Assembly (NCBI GenBank): GCA_003142855.1
Contig: PLNW01000153.1
Coordinates: 1-64,000, forward strand
Length of the DNA stretch: 64,000 bases
Direction of reading: 5' to 3'
Source of the DNA: Myxococcales bacterium
GTDB taxonomy: Bacteria > Myxococcota_A > Polyangia > Fen-1088
Part shown: in pieces, positions 32,495 to 40,710 of the stretch
Layout: each line of letters begins with the position of its first letter
How positions within the stretch are numbered: position 1 is the first letter of the stretch
Made by a program: the position numbers and the translations under genes
Notes under the pieces: model-generated
The model's database searches: none
Told to the model about the DNA's origin: nothing
The model's input: the letters and a program-made list of their open reading frames with translations, nothing else

Positions 32495-33727
32495 CTATGC
32501 CAAGGAATCGCGAACCGGTCGTGACTTGACCCGACTCATCTTGTCTTTCATGCGAAGGAAGAACGACTCGAAGAATCGATACGAAATCGCCGCGACGGCC
32601 ACCGTGAGTGCGAACGAAACCACCGATTGCGACACGAGCACCGCCGCCTGCGCCTCGACCCAGTGGTGCCCCTGCAGCCAGCCAACCAGCATGCCGCCGA
32701 ATTGCAGCCCAAGGATGTGGTACACGTAAAGTCCGTAGGTGAGTTTGCCAAGCCAAACCAGGGGCTGGCGGGAAAGAACCCACGAAATGGGATTGCGCCC
32801 GAGCGGCAGCACGGCATCGAGGATGAGTGCGAAACCTCCGGCCGTGGCGAAGAACTGCCACACAACATTCCGCGACTGCGTTTCGATGCCAGGGCCCCAC
32901 GAAATGGACACAATCGCCACCACGCCGAGCGCCAGTTTGAGCATTGGTATCAACCAACCGGGCCGCGGCGGGTGTGCGCGACGCCAGAGCGCAATCGCTA
33001 TGCCCATGAGCAAGGGATCGAGTCGCGTAAGCGTATTGGTCCAGATGAACGGATGACGGCTGTGGCCGACATAGTGCAAGCGCAGGCAGATGGTGCCGAC
33101 GAGCAGCGCCGCAATCAGCCCCCAGAGGGCCGCTCTGCGCAGCCGGAGCATCAGGCTGAGGATCAACGGCCAGACAATGTAGAACTGCTCTTCGAGTGTC
33201 ACCGTCCAAAGATGGGCCAGTGTCCACACCGAAGGGTAGCTGTGGGCCCCACACGAGTAGTTGCCGAAGAGTGTGTAGTAGGCCAGGAAGTGATCCTTCA
33301 TCAACTTCGCGTGACTGGCTGAGTTGAGCGGATCCGCAAACATGCCCAGCCAGGGCATGAGGAAGAAGCCGATGCTGGCCATCAGGTAGTAAAGCGGCCA
33401 AATGCGCAGTATGCGGCGCAGATAGAAACCACGTAGCGAGATGGCGCGATACTTTTCGTGCTCGATCAGCAAGAGCGATGTGATGAGGTAGGCGCTCAGG
33501 ACGAGAAAGAGATCGACGCCACACCAACCCCAGTTTTGCAGAAAGGTGAGGCTAGCGCGCCCTGCGGATCTCACAGGAAAGAGGACGCTCATGCGCGGGC
33601 CGTGGTGGATGAACACCAGCAAGAAGGCGAGGAAGCGAAGACCGTCGAGCTGCGGAACGTAGAAGCGCCCGGCCTTGGTGGCTGGCCGATTCTCGGCGAC
33701 AGGAGACGGAGCGGCGGTGGTAGACAT
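32495..33727 (-). CDS. Acyltransferase family 3 (OafA/YrhL-like) membrane O-acyltransferase
   Basis: 410 residues with about ten membrane helices. Family markers: YVPQLDGLRFLAFLLVFIHH (catalytic His), a GVDLFLVLSAYLITSLLL helix, and RRILRIWPLYYL. Such proteins O-acetylate surface polysaccharides or lipids. A Ser/Pro-rich cytosolic N-terminus precedes helix 1. The 147 bp to the aminotransferase gene downstream has no recognisable feature, but the genes share direction. The start is 37 bp from a short direct repeat (R1) described separately. Confidence 0.9.
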   Translation of the reverse strand: MSTTAAPSPVAENRPATKAGRFYVPQLDGLRFLAFLLVFIHHGPRMSVLFPVRSAGRASLTFLQNWGWCGVDLFLVLSAYLITSLLLIEHEKYRAISLRGFYLRRILRIWPLYYLMASIGFFLMPWLGMFADPLNSASHAKLMKDHFLAYYTLFGNYSCGAHSYPSVWTLAHLWTVTLEEQFYIVWPLILSLMLRLRRAALWGLIAALLVGTICLRLHYVGHSRHPFIWTNTLTRLDPLLMGIAIALWRRAHPPRPGWLIPMLKLALGVVAIVSISWGPGIETQSRNVVWQFFATAGGFALILDAVLPLGRNPISWVLSRQPLVWLGKLTYGLYVYHILGLQFGGMLVGWLQGHHWVEAQAAVLVSQSVVSFALTVAVAAISYRFFESFFLRMKDKMSRVKSRPVRDSLA

Positions 33728-33763
33728 GGTGAGGGACGTGGGACGTCAGGGGAATTCCCATCG

Positions 33764-33829
33764 GCCGACAAATTGCAACGGGCGTGCGGCGCGAAATGGT
33801 AACAGAGTGTGGCCAGATGGTCCAAAGAC
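33764..33829. repeat. Direct repeat R1, copy 1 (left end of cassette X)
   Basis: 66-67 bp sequence GCCGACAAATTGCA…GGCCAGATGGTCCAA, nearly identical to 35783-35849. It lies 5' of the O-acyltransferase gene. Flanking sequence differs on both sides of the two copies, so the repeat ends are sharp. Confidence 0.9.
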
Positions 33830-33917
33830 ATCAGCATTTTCACGACATGACACCGTTCACACAGAAAATCACCTGGCCGGTATGTCGCGCGACTTGTGCC
33901 ACTTGAGAATCGGCGGA

Positions 33918-34013
33918 ATGTCCATTTCCGTCCGACGCCCAACGGTTCCCCGCTTGGGCTTGATCGCCATCCTGCTGGCTTCTCTGGTAGTGCGGCTCGT
34001 GCTGGTTCCGTGA
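33918..34013 (+). pseudogene. Possible 5' relic of a membrane glycosyltransferase gene
   Basis: A 31-codon frame, MSISVRRPTV then LGLIAILLASLVVRLVLVP, ends at TGA. It looks like the start of a GT39/ArnT-type protein (short basic tail, then a first helix with a V-V-R-L-x-L-V-P exit) with everything after helix 1 lost. The rest of 33830-34078 holds nothing recognisable. Low confidence because short hydrophobic frames are common. Confidence 0.35.
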
Positions 34014-34078
34014 CTTGACCAGATGACCTGCCCGGGTTCTTCGGACCACTGATTACTAGAGAGCTGCCTCCCGGGCTT

Positions 34079-35611
34079 CTACGGATTCTTGGCTTTGGCC
34101 GCCAAGACGGAGTTTGCCATGTTGTCGCGAGCGAGTTCATCGAGCCCCAACTTCTCAACCAGCTTGCGATCGTCGTCCAGCAACATGTAGTAGTCGTAGA
34201 GTCCCTTGGGCTTCGAACGGGGGACGGGTTCCATCCAAGATAGGTTGTGTCGCTCTCGGTAGAAATTGATACTTGGTTCGAACAGCCAGGTCGCTCGCAC
34301 GCGCACGGGCGCCGTGGGTTCGGCTCGATGGCGCTCACGAATGATATCCACGTAGTGGCGCGTGGACCGGTCAAACGCCCAGTTTTCGTAGTGGGAGACG
34401 TCGAGGACAATCAGGTCGTTAGCGAGAATCAACACGCACACGACTAGCAAGGGATAGGCAAGGGCGCGCCTCAGAAGAGACGAATTCCAAAAGGACTGGA
34501 CCAATCCCAGAGCGCAAAGGGTGATCAGCGGTGTCCACAAAAGTCCCATGCGCGCTTCGGGATAGCGAATGCCGCACAAGAGGCGTCCCGCCACCATGAG
34601 GCCAAGGGTGAGAAACATGCCGGCACCAAGAAAGGACAAGCCTTCACCGCCCGGTGAGAGGGGGTGATTGCCTCTTGGGCGAACGAGGCGAAGGAGTATG
34701 AACAGGCCGACCAGCGCGAGCACCGCGAGTAGGAAGATATGGAGCACTTTGAGGAATACGAAATCCCAGGTGAGAAGCGACAACCAACCACCCAAACCCC
34801 CGTGCCGATGGAAGCTGAGACTCAGTATGGAATCCTCGGCTGCGCTCAGCGAGAGCGTGCCCACATAGAATTGACTCAATTTCATCTTGAGGAGAGGGCC
34901 GCCAGCCAAGCCAATGAAGATGATAAGGCTGGGAAAGACGCACCAACCAAGCCAAGCGCGCATTATCGGGATACGGGTTCCCGGGGCCGATTGGTAAAGA
35001 AGACTTGCTGCCAAAGCGATCGCGAACGCCGCCCCCGGCACAACGTACGCGAGGTTGGAGGCGGCGGACAACCCGATTCCCGCGCCGCTGGCGAACAAAC
35101 ATCTAAATGAAACCGGTGCGTTTCGCGCTGGCGTCTTGTCAACGGCTCGAAGCATGAAAAGCAACGAGGCGAAAAGAAATCCGAGGCCCAAGCCGTACCC
35201 GCGCGCGGCGCTCATATGGTCCAATAGATTCGCGTCGAGCGCGAGCAACGCTACCGTGAGAAATTGAAGCCAGGCGGAGAGGATCAATCGGCGGGCCAGG
35301 GCGAACGCCGAGAGTAGGTAGAGGAGCCCGCCCAGGAGACTTGGCAAGCGTAGGGTCAATTCCGACAGGCCAAACAACTGGATGGAGAGTTTGCTGAGGT
35401 AGGTATAGAGGACGTGATGGTTGTCAGTGAAAGTCGTGAAGAGTTCGGGCCAAGTCCTGTGCAACAGAAGGTTGTGAGCGAAAGCCTCATCATGGGTTAT
35501 GGATTGGGTGATGGCTCGGTAGATATTCATGGCGAAAACCAGGAGAAGAAACGCAAGCTCCACGCGTTGCAGCCGGGAGCTTTTCGGTTGAATCCCCGGT
35601 GGAATGAACAT
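34079..35611 (-). CDS. GT39/ArnT-like polytopic glycosyltransferase (cassette X)
   Basis: About 510 residues from the ATG at 35611 (MFIPPGIQPKSS); the frame continues up into repeat R1 but those residues are not family-like. Helix 1 is followed by the loop ITHDEAFAHNLLL, where the D-E pair is the GT-C catalytic/metal motif, then NHHVLYTYLSKLSIQLFGLSEL and RLPSLLGGLLYLLSAFALAR, both typical for GT39. Roughly eleven helices and a short soluble C-terminus follow. It should transfer a sugar from polyprenyl phosphate to a glycan or protein in the periplasm. It is bounded by R1 on the left and R2 on the right and is read opposite to the genes of cassette Y. Confidence 0.82.
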   Translation of the reverse strand: MFIPPGIQPKSSRLQRVELAFLLLVFAMNIYRAITQSITHDEAFAHNLLLHRTWPELFTTFTDNHHVLYTYLSKLSIQLFGLSELTLRLPSLLGGLLYLLSAFALARRLILSAWLQFLTVALLALDANLLDHMSAARGYGLGLGFLFASLLFMLRAVDKTPARNAPVSFRCLFASGAGIGLSAASNLAYVVPGAAFAIALAASLLYQSAPGTRIPIMRAWLGWCVFPSLIIFIGLAGGPLLKMKLSQFYVGTLSLSAAEDSILSLSFHRHGGLGGWLSLLTWDFVFLKVLHIFLLAVLALVGLFILLRLVRPRGNHPLSPGGEGLSFLGAGMFLTLGLMVAGRLLCGIRYPEARMGLLWTPLITLCALGLVQSFWNSSLLRRALAYPLLVVCVLILANDLIVLDVSHYENWAFDRSTRHYVDIIRERHRAEPTAPVRVRATWLFEPSINFYRERHNLSWMEPVPRSKPKGLYDYYMLLDDDRKLVEKLGLDELARDNMANSVLAAKAKNP

Positions 35612-35698
35612 CGGAGCGGATTCTACTTGCAGTCCTACGAAACATCTATGGCGGACCCAGACATGTTCAGGAATAGCAATCGGTACAGACATCTCCAT

Positions 35699-35782
35699 GC
35701 GGCTGGTGCTGTTGCAGGATTGATGGCAGTCATCGCCCTGTCGCCAAAGCCCGATCCTCGCGCTACCCCAGCGTCGCCTTAA
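35699..35782. repeat. Direct repeat R2, copy 1 (right end of cassette X)
   Basis: Two blocks, GCGGCTGGTGCTGTTGCAGG at 35699-35718 (extending to TGA) and CTACCCCAGCGTCGCCTT near 35763-35780, match 37969-38019 where they are separated by 5 rather than 38 bp. The second block corresponds to the last codons (LKATLG, stop) of the 38000-40636 acyl-AMP ligase gene, so this copy is a displaced fragment of that gene's 3' end. Confidence 0.8.
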
Positions 35783-35849
35783 GCCGACAAATTGCAGTGC
35801 GGCGTGCAGCGCGAAATGGTAACAGAGTGTGGCCAGATGGTCCAAGGAC
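35783..35849. repeat. Direct repeat R1, copy 2 (left end of cassette Y)
   Basis: Near-identical to 33764-33829 (only a handful of mismatches and one length difference). It abuts R2 copy 1 with no gap, so the order along the plus strand is R1, cassette X, R2, R1, cassette Y, R2. Confidence 0.9.
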
Positions 35850-35991
35850 GTCGTTCGAGCGCCTCATGCCATCATGATCTGCCATTCTACAAGGTGCTGG
35901 CCTGTGCATCGGTCTCCCTGCGGTCTGCGCCGCTCGCATGGAAATCGCTGCTTGCTGGGTGGCTCCTGTTCCCGGCAGTTGTTTCGGAAGG

Positions 35992-36489
35992 ATGGAAAGT
36001 GTAGCGTCTGCTAGGAGTGGCCAGAGAAGCGGTTTCATCTTGGAAAACAACCACGATAACACGAACCCCCAACCTTCCTTTCGAACGGTGACGGCGTGGC
36101 TATTGGCTGCACTGCTCGCATTGGCTGTTGTCACGAACTTTTCTCGATACGCCTTTCAGCCCTTCTCGAAGAAGTCGTTTCTCGATTCCGCCGTTTTCAA
36201 GGTTCCTCCGGCGCAGAAAGACGCCTCTCTGCTCCAGGGGGTTCTGAAACCCTACCGCGCGGTCGGGTACGCCACCGACGGCGACAGCCCTCGCATTGTG
36301 AATGCCCGTTACTTCCTGGCCCCCGTTTTGCTAGATCTGGACTACCTGAGGCACGACATCGTTCTGTCGGACTACACGACTCCTGCCAAGGACATTCTCA
36401 AGACAAATCCGGCGTACACGTTGGTCGCCGAATTTCCCCAGGCGACCGATTGGGCTCGTTCCATCAAGATCTACCGCAAGGTCAAGTGA
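35992..36489 (+). CDS. Membrane-anchored periplasmic protein of unknown function (cassette Y)
   Basis: About 165 residues from the ATG at 35992, which directly follows GGAAGG; earlier in-frame starts lack a ribosome site. One membrane helix (TVTAWLLAALLALAVVTNF) and then a periplasmic domain of about 110 residues (YRAVGYATDGDSPRIVNARY, LSDYTTPAKDILKTNPAYTL). No family recognised; the composition and its one-base overlap (TGATG) with the following GT39-type gene suggest it is a partner or accessory of that enzyme, possibly a split-off C-terminal soluble domain of the kind GT39 proteins often carry. Confidence 0.7.
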   Translation: MESVASARSGQRSGFILENNHDNTNPQPSFRTVTAWLLAALLALAVVTNFSRYAFQPFSKKSFLDSAVFKVPPAQKDASLLQGVLKPYRAVGYATDGDSPRIVNARYFLAPVLLDLDYLRHDIVLSDYTTPAKDILKTNPAYTLVAEFPQATDWARSIKIYRKVK

Positions 36490-37958
36490 TGCGGTTCTTT
36501 CTCGCTTTGCTCTCGTTCGTAGCATCATCTGGCTTGGGCTTCCTGCTGGTTTCCCTTTTTTGGCCCAAGGGCAAGAATTCTCTGCCCGAGACCCTTCTCA
36601 AGGTGGTGACCGCTCTGGCCCTCGGAATAGGTGCGACTGCCACTCTGTTTTTCCTGTGGCTGGTTGTCGTGAATCGCGCGTCGAGGGGGTTCGTGCTTGT
36701 CGAGGTCGTCGTTCTCGGACTATTGGGCTTCGCCGTAATCTTCTTCAACAGGCGGCGCCCCGTCGTTCTTCAAGATCGTCCAGCCGTGACTCGGACCTCC
36801 CGCGCATGGCCGATTTTGGCCCTGTTCTTCCTGGCAGTTTCGGGCTTGACTATTATTTGTCTGATTCTGGAATTCCCCACCGGGGCCTGGGATGCCCTTG
36901 CCATCTGGAACATTCATGCGAAATTCCTAGCTTCCTCTATGACCGGCCAGTGGAGGGGCATCTACGACGATATTCTGGTTCACGCACATCGCGACTACCC
37001 CTTTCTGACACCTGCGTTCTTCGCCCAAGCCTGGGTTTGGATGGGGACGACCAGCTCGATTCTGCCGCCCGCTTTCGTGACGTTGCTGTTTTCTCTCGGG
37101 GTGCCGTTGCTTCTGTTCGTCGCCCTGTCGTTGTTTCGATCGACGATCATGGGCGTTTTGGCCATGGGGTTCTTGTTGGTCTCACCAGCTTTTCTTGCCT
37201 CCACCTTCCTGCAATACTCCGATATCCCAGTTGGATTCTTTTTTCTGCTCAGCACCGTGTTGCTCATATACGCCGAAACCCTGAACGGTCTGACCAACAC
37301 AAACGTCCAGCACCGCGGGCTCTATGCGCTCGCTGGGTTCAGCGCCGGCTGCGCCGCCTTGACCAAGAACGAAGGGCTTCTCTTCTTGCTCGTTTTCGTC
37401 GCCGCGTGGTTTCTTCAAGTTCTTCTTCGCCGAAAGCCCAGGCAAGAGTTCAGAAAGGGCTTGGTTTTCCTTGCGGCCGCAGGCTTCCTCCTCGTGCCTC
37501 TCGGCTTTCACAAGGCCTCGGCCCCCACGAACGAGCTGATCGGGACGCAAAACACCGGAAGCCTTTCAAAGATCATCCAGGCGTCCCGGCACGAGGCCAT
37601 CCTAGCGTCCTTCGCGGAGAACATCAGCGACCCGAAATCGCTTTCCCTGATGGTCCGCGCGCCCACGAGCCGTTGGCCTCTATTTTGTGGACTCCTGTTC
37701 TTGCTGTTGGTGGGAATCGACGAGAAACGGCTCAGGAAGACTTCCACGTCCTTCGTCTGGTCCATCGCTTTCTTTCTTTGGCTTGGGTACTACTTCATCT
37801 ACCTCACGACCCCGTCCGATTTGAAGTGGCACCTAGCGACTTCCATGGAACGTCTGCAGGTTCAAACCTTTCCCCTCATCCTGTTGGCCATCGGCCTTTC
37901 CCTGCGACGGATCGAGGCCAGGACCCGCAAGGACACCGATGCCAAGGAGGCACCCTGA
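36489..37958 (+). CDS. GT39-like polytopic membrane glycosyltransferase (cassette Y)
   Basis: 489 residues, about twelve helices. Start overlaps the upstream stop (TGATG). Loop after the early helices: PTGAWDALAIWNIHAKFL with the W-D-A-x-x-x-W pattern, then HAHRDYPFLTPAFFAQAWVW; later helices include the GCAALTKNEGLLFLL motif common in GT39/PMT-type proteins. It probably transfers sugars from lipid carriers on the periplasmic side. GC content is visibly lower and more TTC/TTT-rich than neighbours, hinting at separate origin from the surrounding genes. Runs opposite to cassette X. Confidence 0.8.
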   Translation: MRFFLALLSFVASSGLGFLLVSLFWPKGKNSLPETLLKVVTALALGIGATATLFFLWLVVVNRASRGFVLVEVVVLGLLGFAVIFFNRRRPVVLQDRPAVTRTSRAWPILALFFLAVSGLTIICLILEFPTGAWDALAIWNIHAKFLASSMTGQWRGIYDDILVHAHRDYPFLTPAFFAQAWVWMGTTSSILPPAFVTLLFSLGVPLLLFVALSLFRSTIMGVLAMGFLLVSPAFLASTFLQYSDIPVGFFFLLSTVLLIYAETLNGLTNTNVQHRGLYALAGFSAGCAALTKNEGLLFLLVFVAAWFLQVLLRRKPRQEFRKGLVFLAAAGFLLVPLGFHKASAPTNELIGTQNTGSLSKIIQASRHEAILASFAENISDPKSLSLMVRAPTSRWPLFCGLLFLLLVGIDEKRLRKTSTSFVWSIAFFLWLGYYFIYLTTPSDLKWHLATSMERLQVQTFPLILLAIGLSLRRIEARTRKDTDAKEAP

Positions 37959-37968
37959 AACGATTGCG

Positions 37969-38019
37969 GCGGCTTGTGCTGTTACAGGATTGACTGCTGC
38001 TATCCCAGCGTCGCCTTGA
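37969..38019. repeat. Direct repeat R2, copy 2 (right end of cassette Y, native site)
   Basis: GCGGCTTGTGCTGTTACAGG begins at 37969 and the block ending CCCAGCGTCGCCTT overlaps the last codons of the acyl-AMP ligase gene on the minus strand. This copy is in its native context because the gene runs intact into it. Confidence 0.8.
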
Positions 38020-40636
38020 GCGCGCGGTAGTCGGTCTTCCCGGTGCCCAGCAAGGGCAGCGCTTCCAGCCGCACCACGCGCCGGATGTTGTGCAGGGGTG
38101 AAAGCCCGGCCTCGCGCAGGCAGCGGTTGGCGGTCTCGCGATCGATGTCCAACGACGTGAAGAGAACCAACTCGGGGTGCTCCTCGTCGGGCGTGCATTC
38201 CACCGCCAGGCCGGGAGCCTCGCCTTGACCAGGGGGCATCCACTTGGCCTCCAGCGCGGCCTCGACCGCGGCCAGCGGGATCATTTCGCCGCCAATCTTC
38301 ACGAAGCGCTTGAGCCGACCGCAGAAGGTAAGGACGCCGTCGCTGTCTTCGCACACCAGATCGCCGGTGCGGTACCATTCCTTGCCGGCAAACGAGACAA
38401 AGGGCGACTGACCATCGTACTTGAGGTAGCCGCCAAAAATGCTGGGTCCGCGCACCAGAAGCATACCGCGCTGGCCGCAGGGCGTGGGCTTGCCACACTC
38501 GGCGTCGACGATGGCGTGCTCCACCGACGGCAAAGGCAGGCCGATGGTTTCCCGCCGTGGCTGGCCGGGACGGTTGACCGACACGATGGGCGAGCACTCG
38601 GTGATGCCGTAGCCTTCGATGACCACCATCTCGGGGCAGGCACGCGCCAGGGCATCGTACACATGGGGCGGGCACTTCTCGGCGCCGGCAATGGCCAAGC
38701 GCAAGCTGGCCAGCTGTCCGGGCTGGGCGGCGCGCACGATGCCCGCCAGGAAAGTGGGCGTGCCCACCAACAGAGTGGCCCGATACGCCTCGATGAGAGA
38801 GGCCAGCGTGGCGCCGTCATTGGGGTTGACGTGGTAGACGGTGCGCAACCCGCACAGCAACGGCAAGAGGATGTCGACGGTCAGCCCGAAGGAATGAAAG
38901 GGAGGCAGGATGCCCAAGAGAGCCTCGTCGGGGCGGAGCGGAATGACGGCGAGGGCGTCGCGGATGTTGGTGAGCAGATTGGTCTGAGTCAGGGGAACCG
39001 CCTTGGGCACGCTCTCGGAACCGCTGGTGAAAAGCACGGCGGCCACTTCCGGCGCCCGCGCCTCTGCCAGCGCGCCGATCAATCCCAGCCGCGCGCGCAG
39101 CGCCGCCAGCAGCTTTGCAGGAAGCGAGAATTGCTTGGCGACATCGTCCAGGTAGGTGAGCCGCTGCATGAATCCCGGGGTACTGCCGAAACCCTCTGAT
39201 TCGAGGCGGCTGATCAGGCGGCGGGCCGTCACCACGCAACGGATGTCGAGCAAGTCCAGGCCGTGCAGCACGCCGCGCGGCCCGGTGGTCCAGTTGATCA
39301 TGACCGGCGTCTTGCCCGCAAAAAGCGCGGCCAAGGTGGCCAGGCTGGCCGCGACCGAGGCGGGCAGCATGATGCCGACGAACGACCCGGGCATGCGGGC
39401 AAAGACCGGCCGCAAGAGCAAGAGCGCGGTGACCAGATCGCGATAGCTGCGCACCCCGCTCTGCTGGTCCGCGATGACCACCTGGCTGGGATGCCGGCGA
39501 GCCATGTCGAGAAACACCGCGGTCAAGCTGTCACCTGCCGGCATGACCGGCGACGTGGTGGCGTCCTGGGCGGCCGCAGTCCAGGCGTGTGCCACCGGCT
39601 GGGGCTCGGCTGCAGCCTTGCCCACGGTCTCGCCCACCGCGGCCCGCATGACGTCTCCCACCGTCTCGATGGCGTCGACCTCGGGTTGGGGAAAACCGAA
39701 TTCGCTCTCGATCCAGGACTGGATCTCCACGCGTACCAGGCTGTCGAGGCCCAGGTCGTGGGCCAGACGCTGGCTCTCGTTGATGTCGCGCACCCCGGTG
39801 AGCTGGCGTAAATGCTCCAGCACGGTGTCGCGCGTGGCTGGCGGGATCCGGCGCGCCACGCCTGGCTCGGCGCTGCTGACCGGCTCGGGCAGCCAGCGCA
39901 CGCCTCCACCCTCCCACAATGAATGGGGCACGTAGGTACTTCCACCCGCGTTGCGGTTGTAGAAGTCCTCCAAGTAGCGATTGAGCACCACCCGATCCGC
40001 GGTGCGCGGCAGATCGTCGGGCTCGACCACGTCGATGGCCACGTGGCGGCGAGGCGAGAGGAAGATGGCGCACTTGAGCAGGCCCCACAGGCCCCGGCGC
40101 AGGGCAGTCATGACCTCGGGCGGTTTGCCCGAGGCGCGACTGAAGCTGGAGCCCCACAGCCCGGCGGTGCGCACCAGCACCACCCGCACGTCCGGCACGG
40201 CCTGCAGCAACTGCTCGACTGCACTGTTGCCGCCCAGATCCTCGCGGCGCTGGCGATAGATGCGACCCGCAGGATAGAGCAGCAGCGCCTCACCCCGGCG
40301 CAAAGCCCCGGCGCTGGCCTCGATCATGGATTCCACCTGCTCGCGGGCGCCGCGACCATCGCGGGTCATGTCCGCGATCTCGAGCGCCCGGGCCCGTCGA
40401 GCCATGAAGTGAATCCCCCAGCGCCGGGCCTGGGCGCGATCCGCCAACACGCGCGGCCGAAAGCGCGGCCACAGCACGGCCATCACCATGATGGGATCGA
40501 TGAGCGCCGGGTGGTTGGCCAAGAACAGAACCCCGCGACCGTCGGGCGGAGCGACACGATCCAGACCCTTCACGCGGATGCGGTAGCGCAGCCAAAGCAG
40601 GGAGCGGATGAGAAGGCGCAGGAACTGGTTGAGCAT
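38000..40636 (-). CDS. PlsC acyltransferase - acyl carrier protein - acyl-AMP ligase fusion (Aas-like)
   Basis: 878 residues, three domains in one chain. Residues about 15-220 are a PlsC/LPLAT acyltransferase with the H-x4-D motif at 42-47 (NHPALIDP) and the LLLYPAGRIYRQRRE substrate-binding segment. Residues about 265-345 are an acyl carrier domain with the phosphopantetheine serine S299 in DLGLDSLVRVEI. Residues about 365-878 are an adenylate-forming ligase: P-loop FTSGSESVPKAVPLT (536-550), VIEGYGITECSPIVS and the hinge GRLKRFVKIGGEMIPL. Escherichia coli Aas joins acyltransferase and ligase for lysophospholipid reacylation; the interposed carrier domain would let the ligase load acyl groups directly and pass them to the acyltransferase. 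Surrounding glycan genes raise a possible surface-lipid role. Confidence 0.9.
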   Translation of the reverse strand: MLNQFLRLLIRSLLWLRYRIRVKGLDRVAPPDGRGVLFLANHPALIDPIMVMAVLWPRFRPRVLADRAQARRWGIHFMARRARALEIADMTRDGRGAREQVESMIEASAGALRRGEALLLYPAGRIYRQRREDLGGNSAVEQLLQAVPDVRVVLVRTAGLWGSSFSRASGKPPEVMTALRRGLWGLLKCAIFLSPRRHVAIDVVEPDDLPRTADRVVLNRYLEDFYNRNAGGSTYVPHSLWEGGGVRWLPEPVSSAEPGVARRIPPATRDTVLEHLRQLTGVRDINESQRLAHDLGLDSLVRVEIQSWIESEFGFPQPEVDAIETVGDVMRAAVGETVGKAAAEPQPVAHAWTAAAQDATTSPVMPAGDSLTAVFLDMARRHPSQVVIADQQSGVRSYRDLVTALLLLRPVFARMPGSFVGIMLPASVAASLATLAALFAGKTPVMINWTTGPRGVLHGLDLLDIRCVVTARRLISRLESEGFGSTPGFMQRLTYLDDVAKQFSLPAKLLAALRARLGLIGALAEARAPEVAAVLFTSGSESVPKAVPLTQTNLLTNIRDALAVIPLRPDEALLGILPPFHSFGLTVDILLPLLCGLRTVYHVNPNDGATLASLIEAYRATLLVGTPTFLAGIVRAAQPGQLASLRLAIAGAEKCPPHVYDALARACPEMVVIEGYGITECSPIVSVNRPGQPRRETIGLPLPSVEHAIVDAECGKPTPCGQRGMLLVRGPSIFGGYLKYDGQSPFVSFAGKEWYRTGDLVCEDSDGVLTFCGRLKRFVKIGGEMIPLAAVEAALEAKWMPPGQGEAPGLAVECTPDEEHPELVLFTSLDIDRETANRCLREAGLSPLHNIRRVVRLEALPLLGTGKTDYRALKATLG

Positions 40637-40710
40637 GGCCGTCGTGCCGACGCAGTATATCGCCTCCCGCGCGTCTTCGGGCTATCTGACACCACGCCCA
40701 ACCCTCGCCT

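Noticed and set aside
32394-33527. 377-codon minus-strand frame inside the OafA-type gene
   Set aside because: Shadow of the real acyltransferase; no membrane helices or motifs.
33589-34410. 273-codon minus-strand frame across R1 and the start of the O-acyltransferase gene
   Set aside because: It is a different frame from both real genes and its only family-like residues come from the repeat R1.
36560-37993. 477-codon plus-strand frame overlapping the GT39-like gene of cassette Y
   Set aside because: Arg/Ser/Pro-rich shadow; the overlapping frame has clear helices and GT39 motifs.
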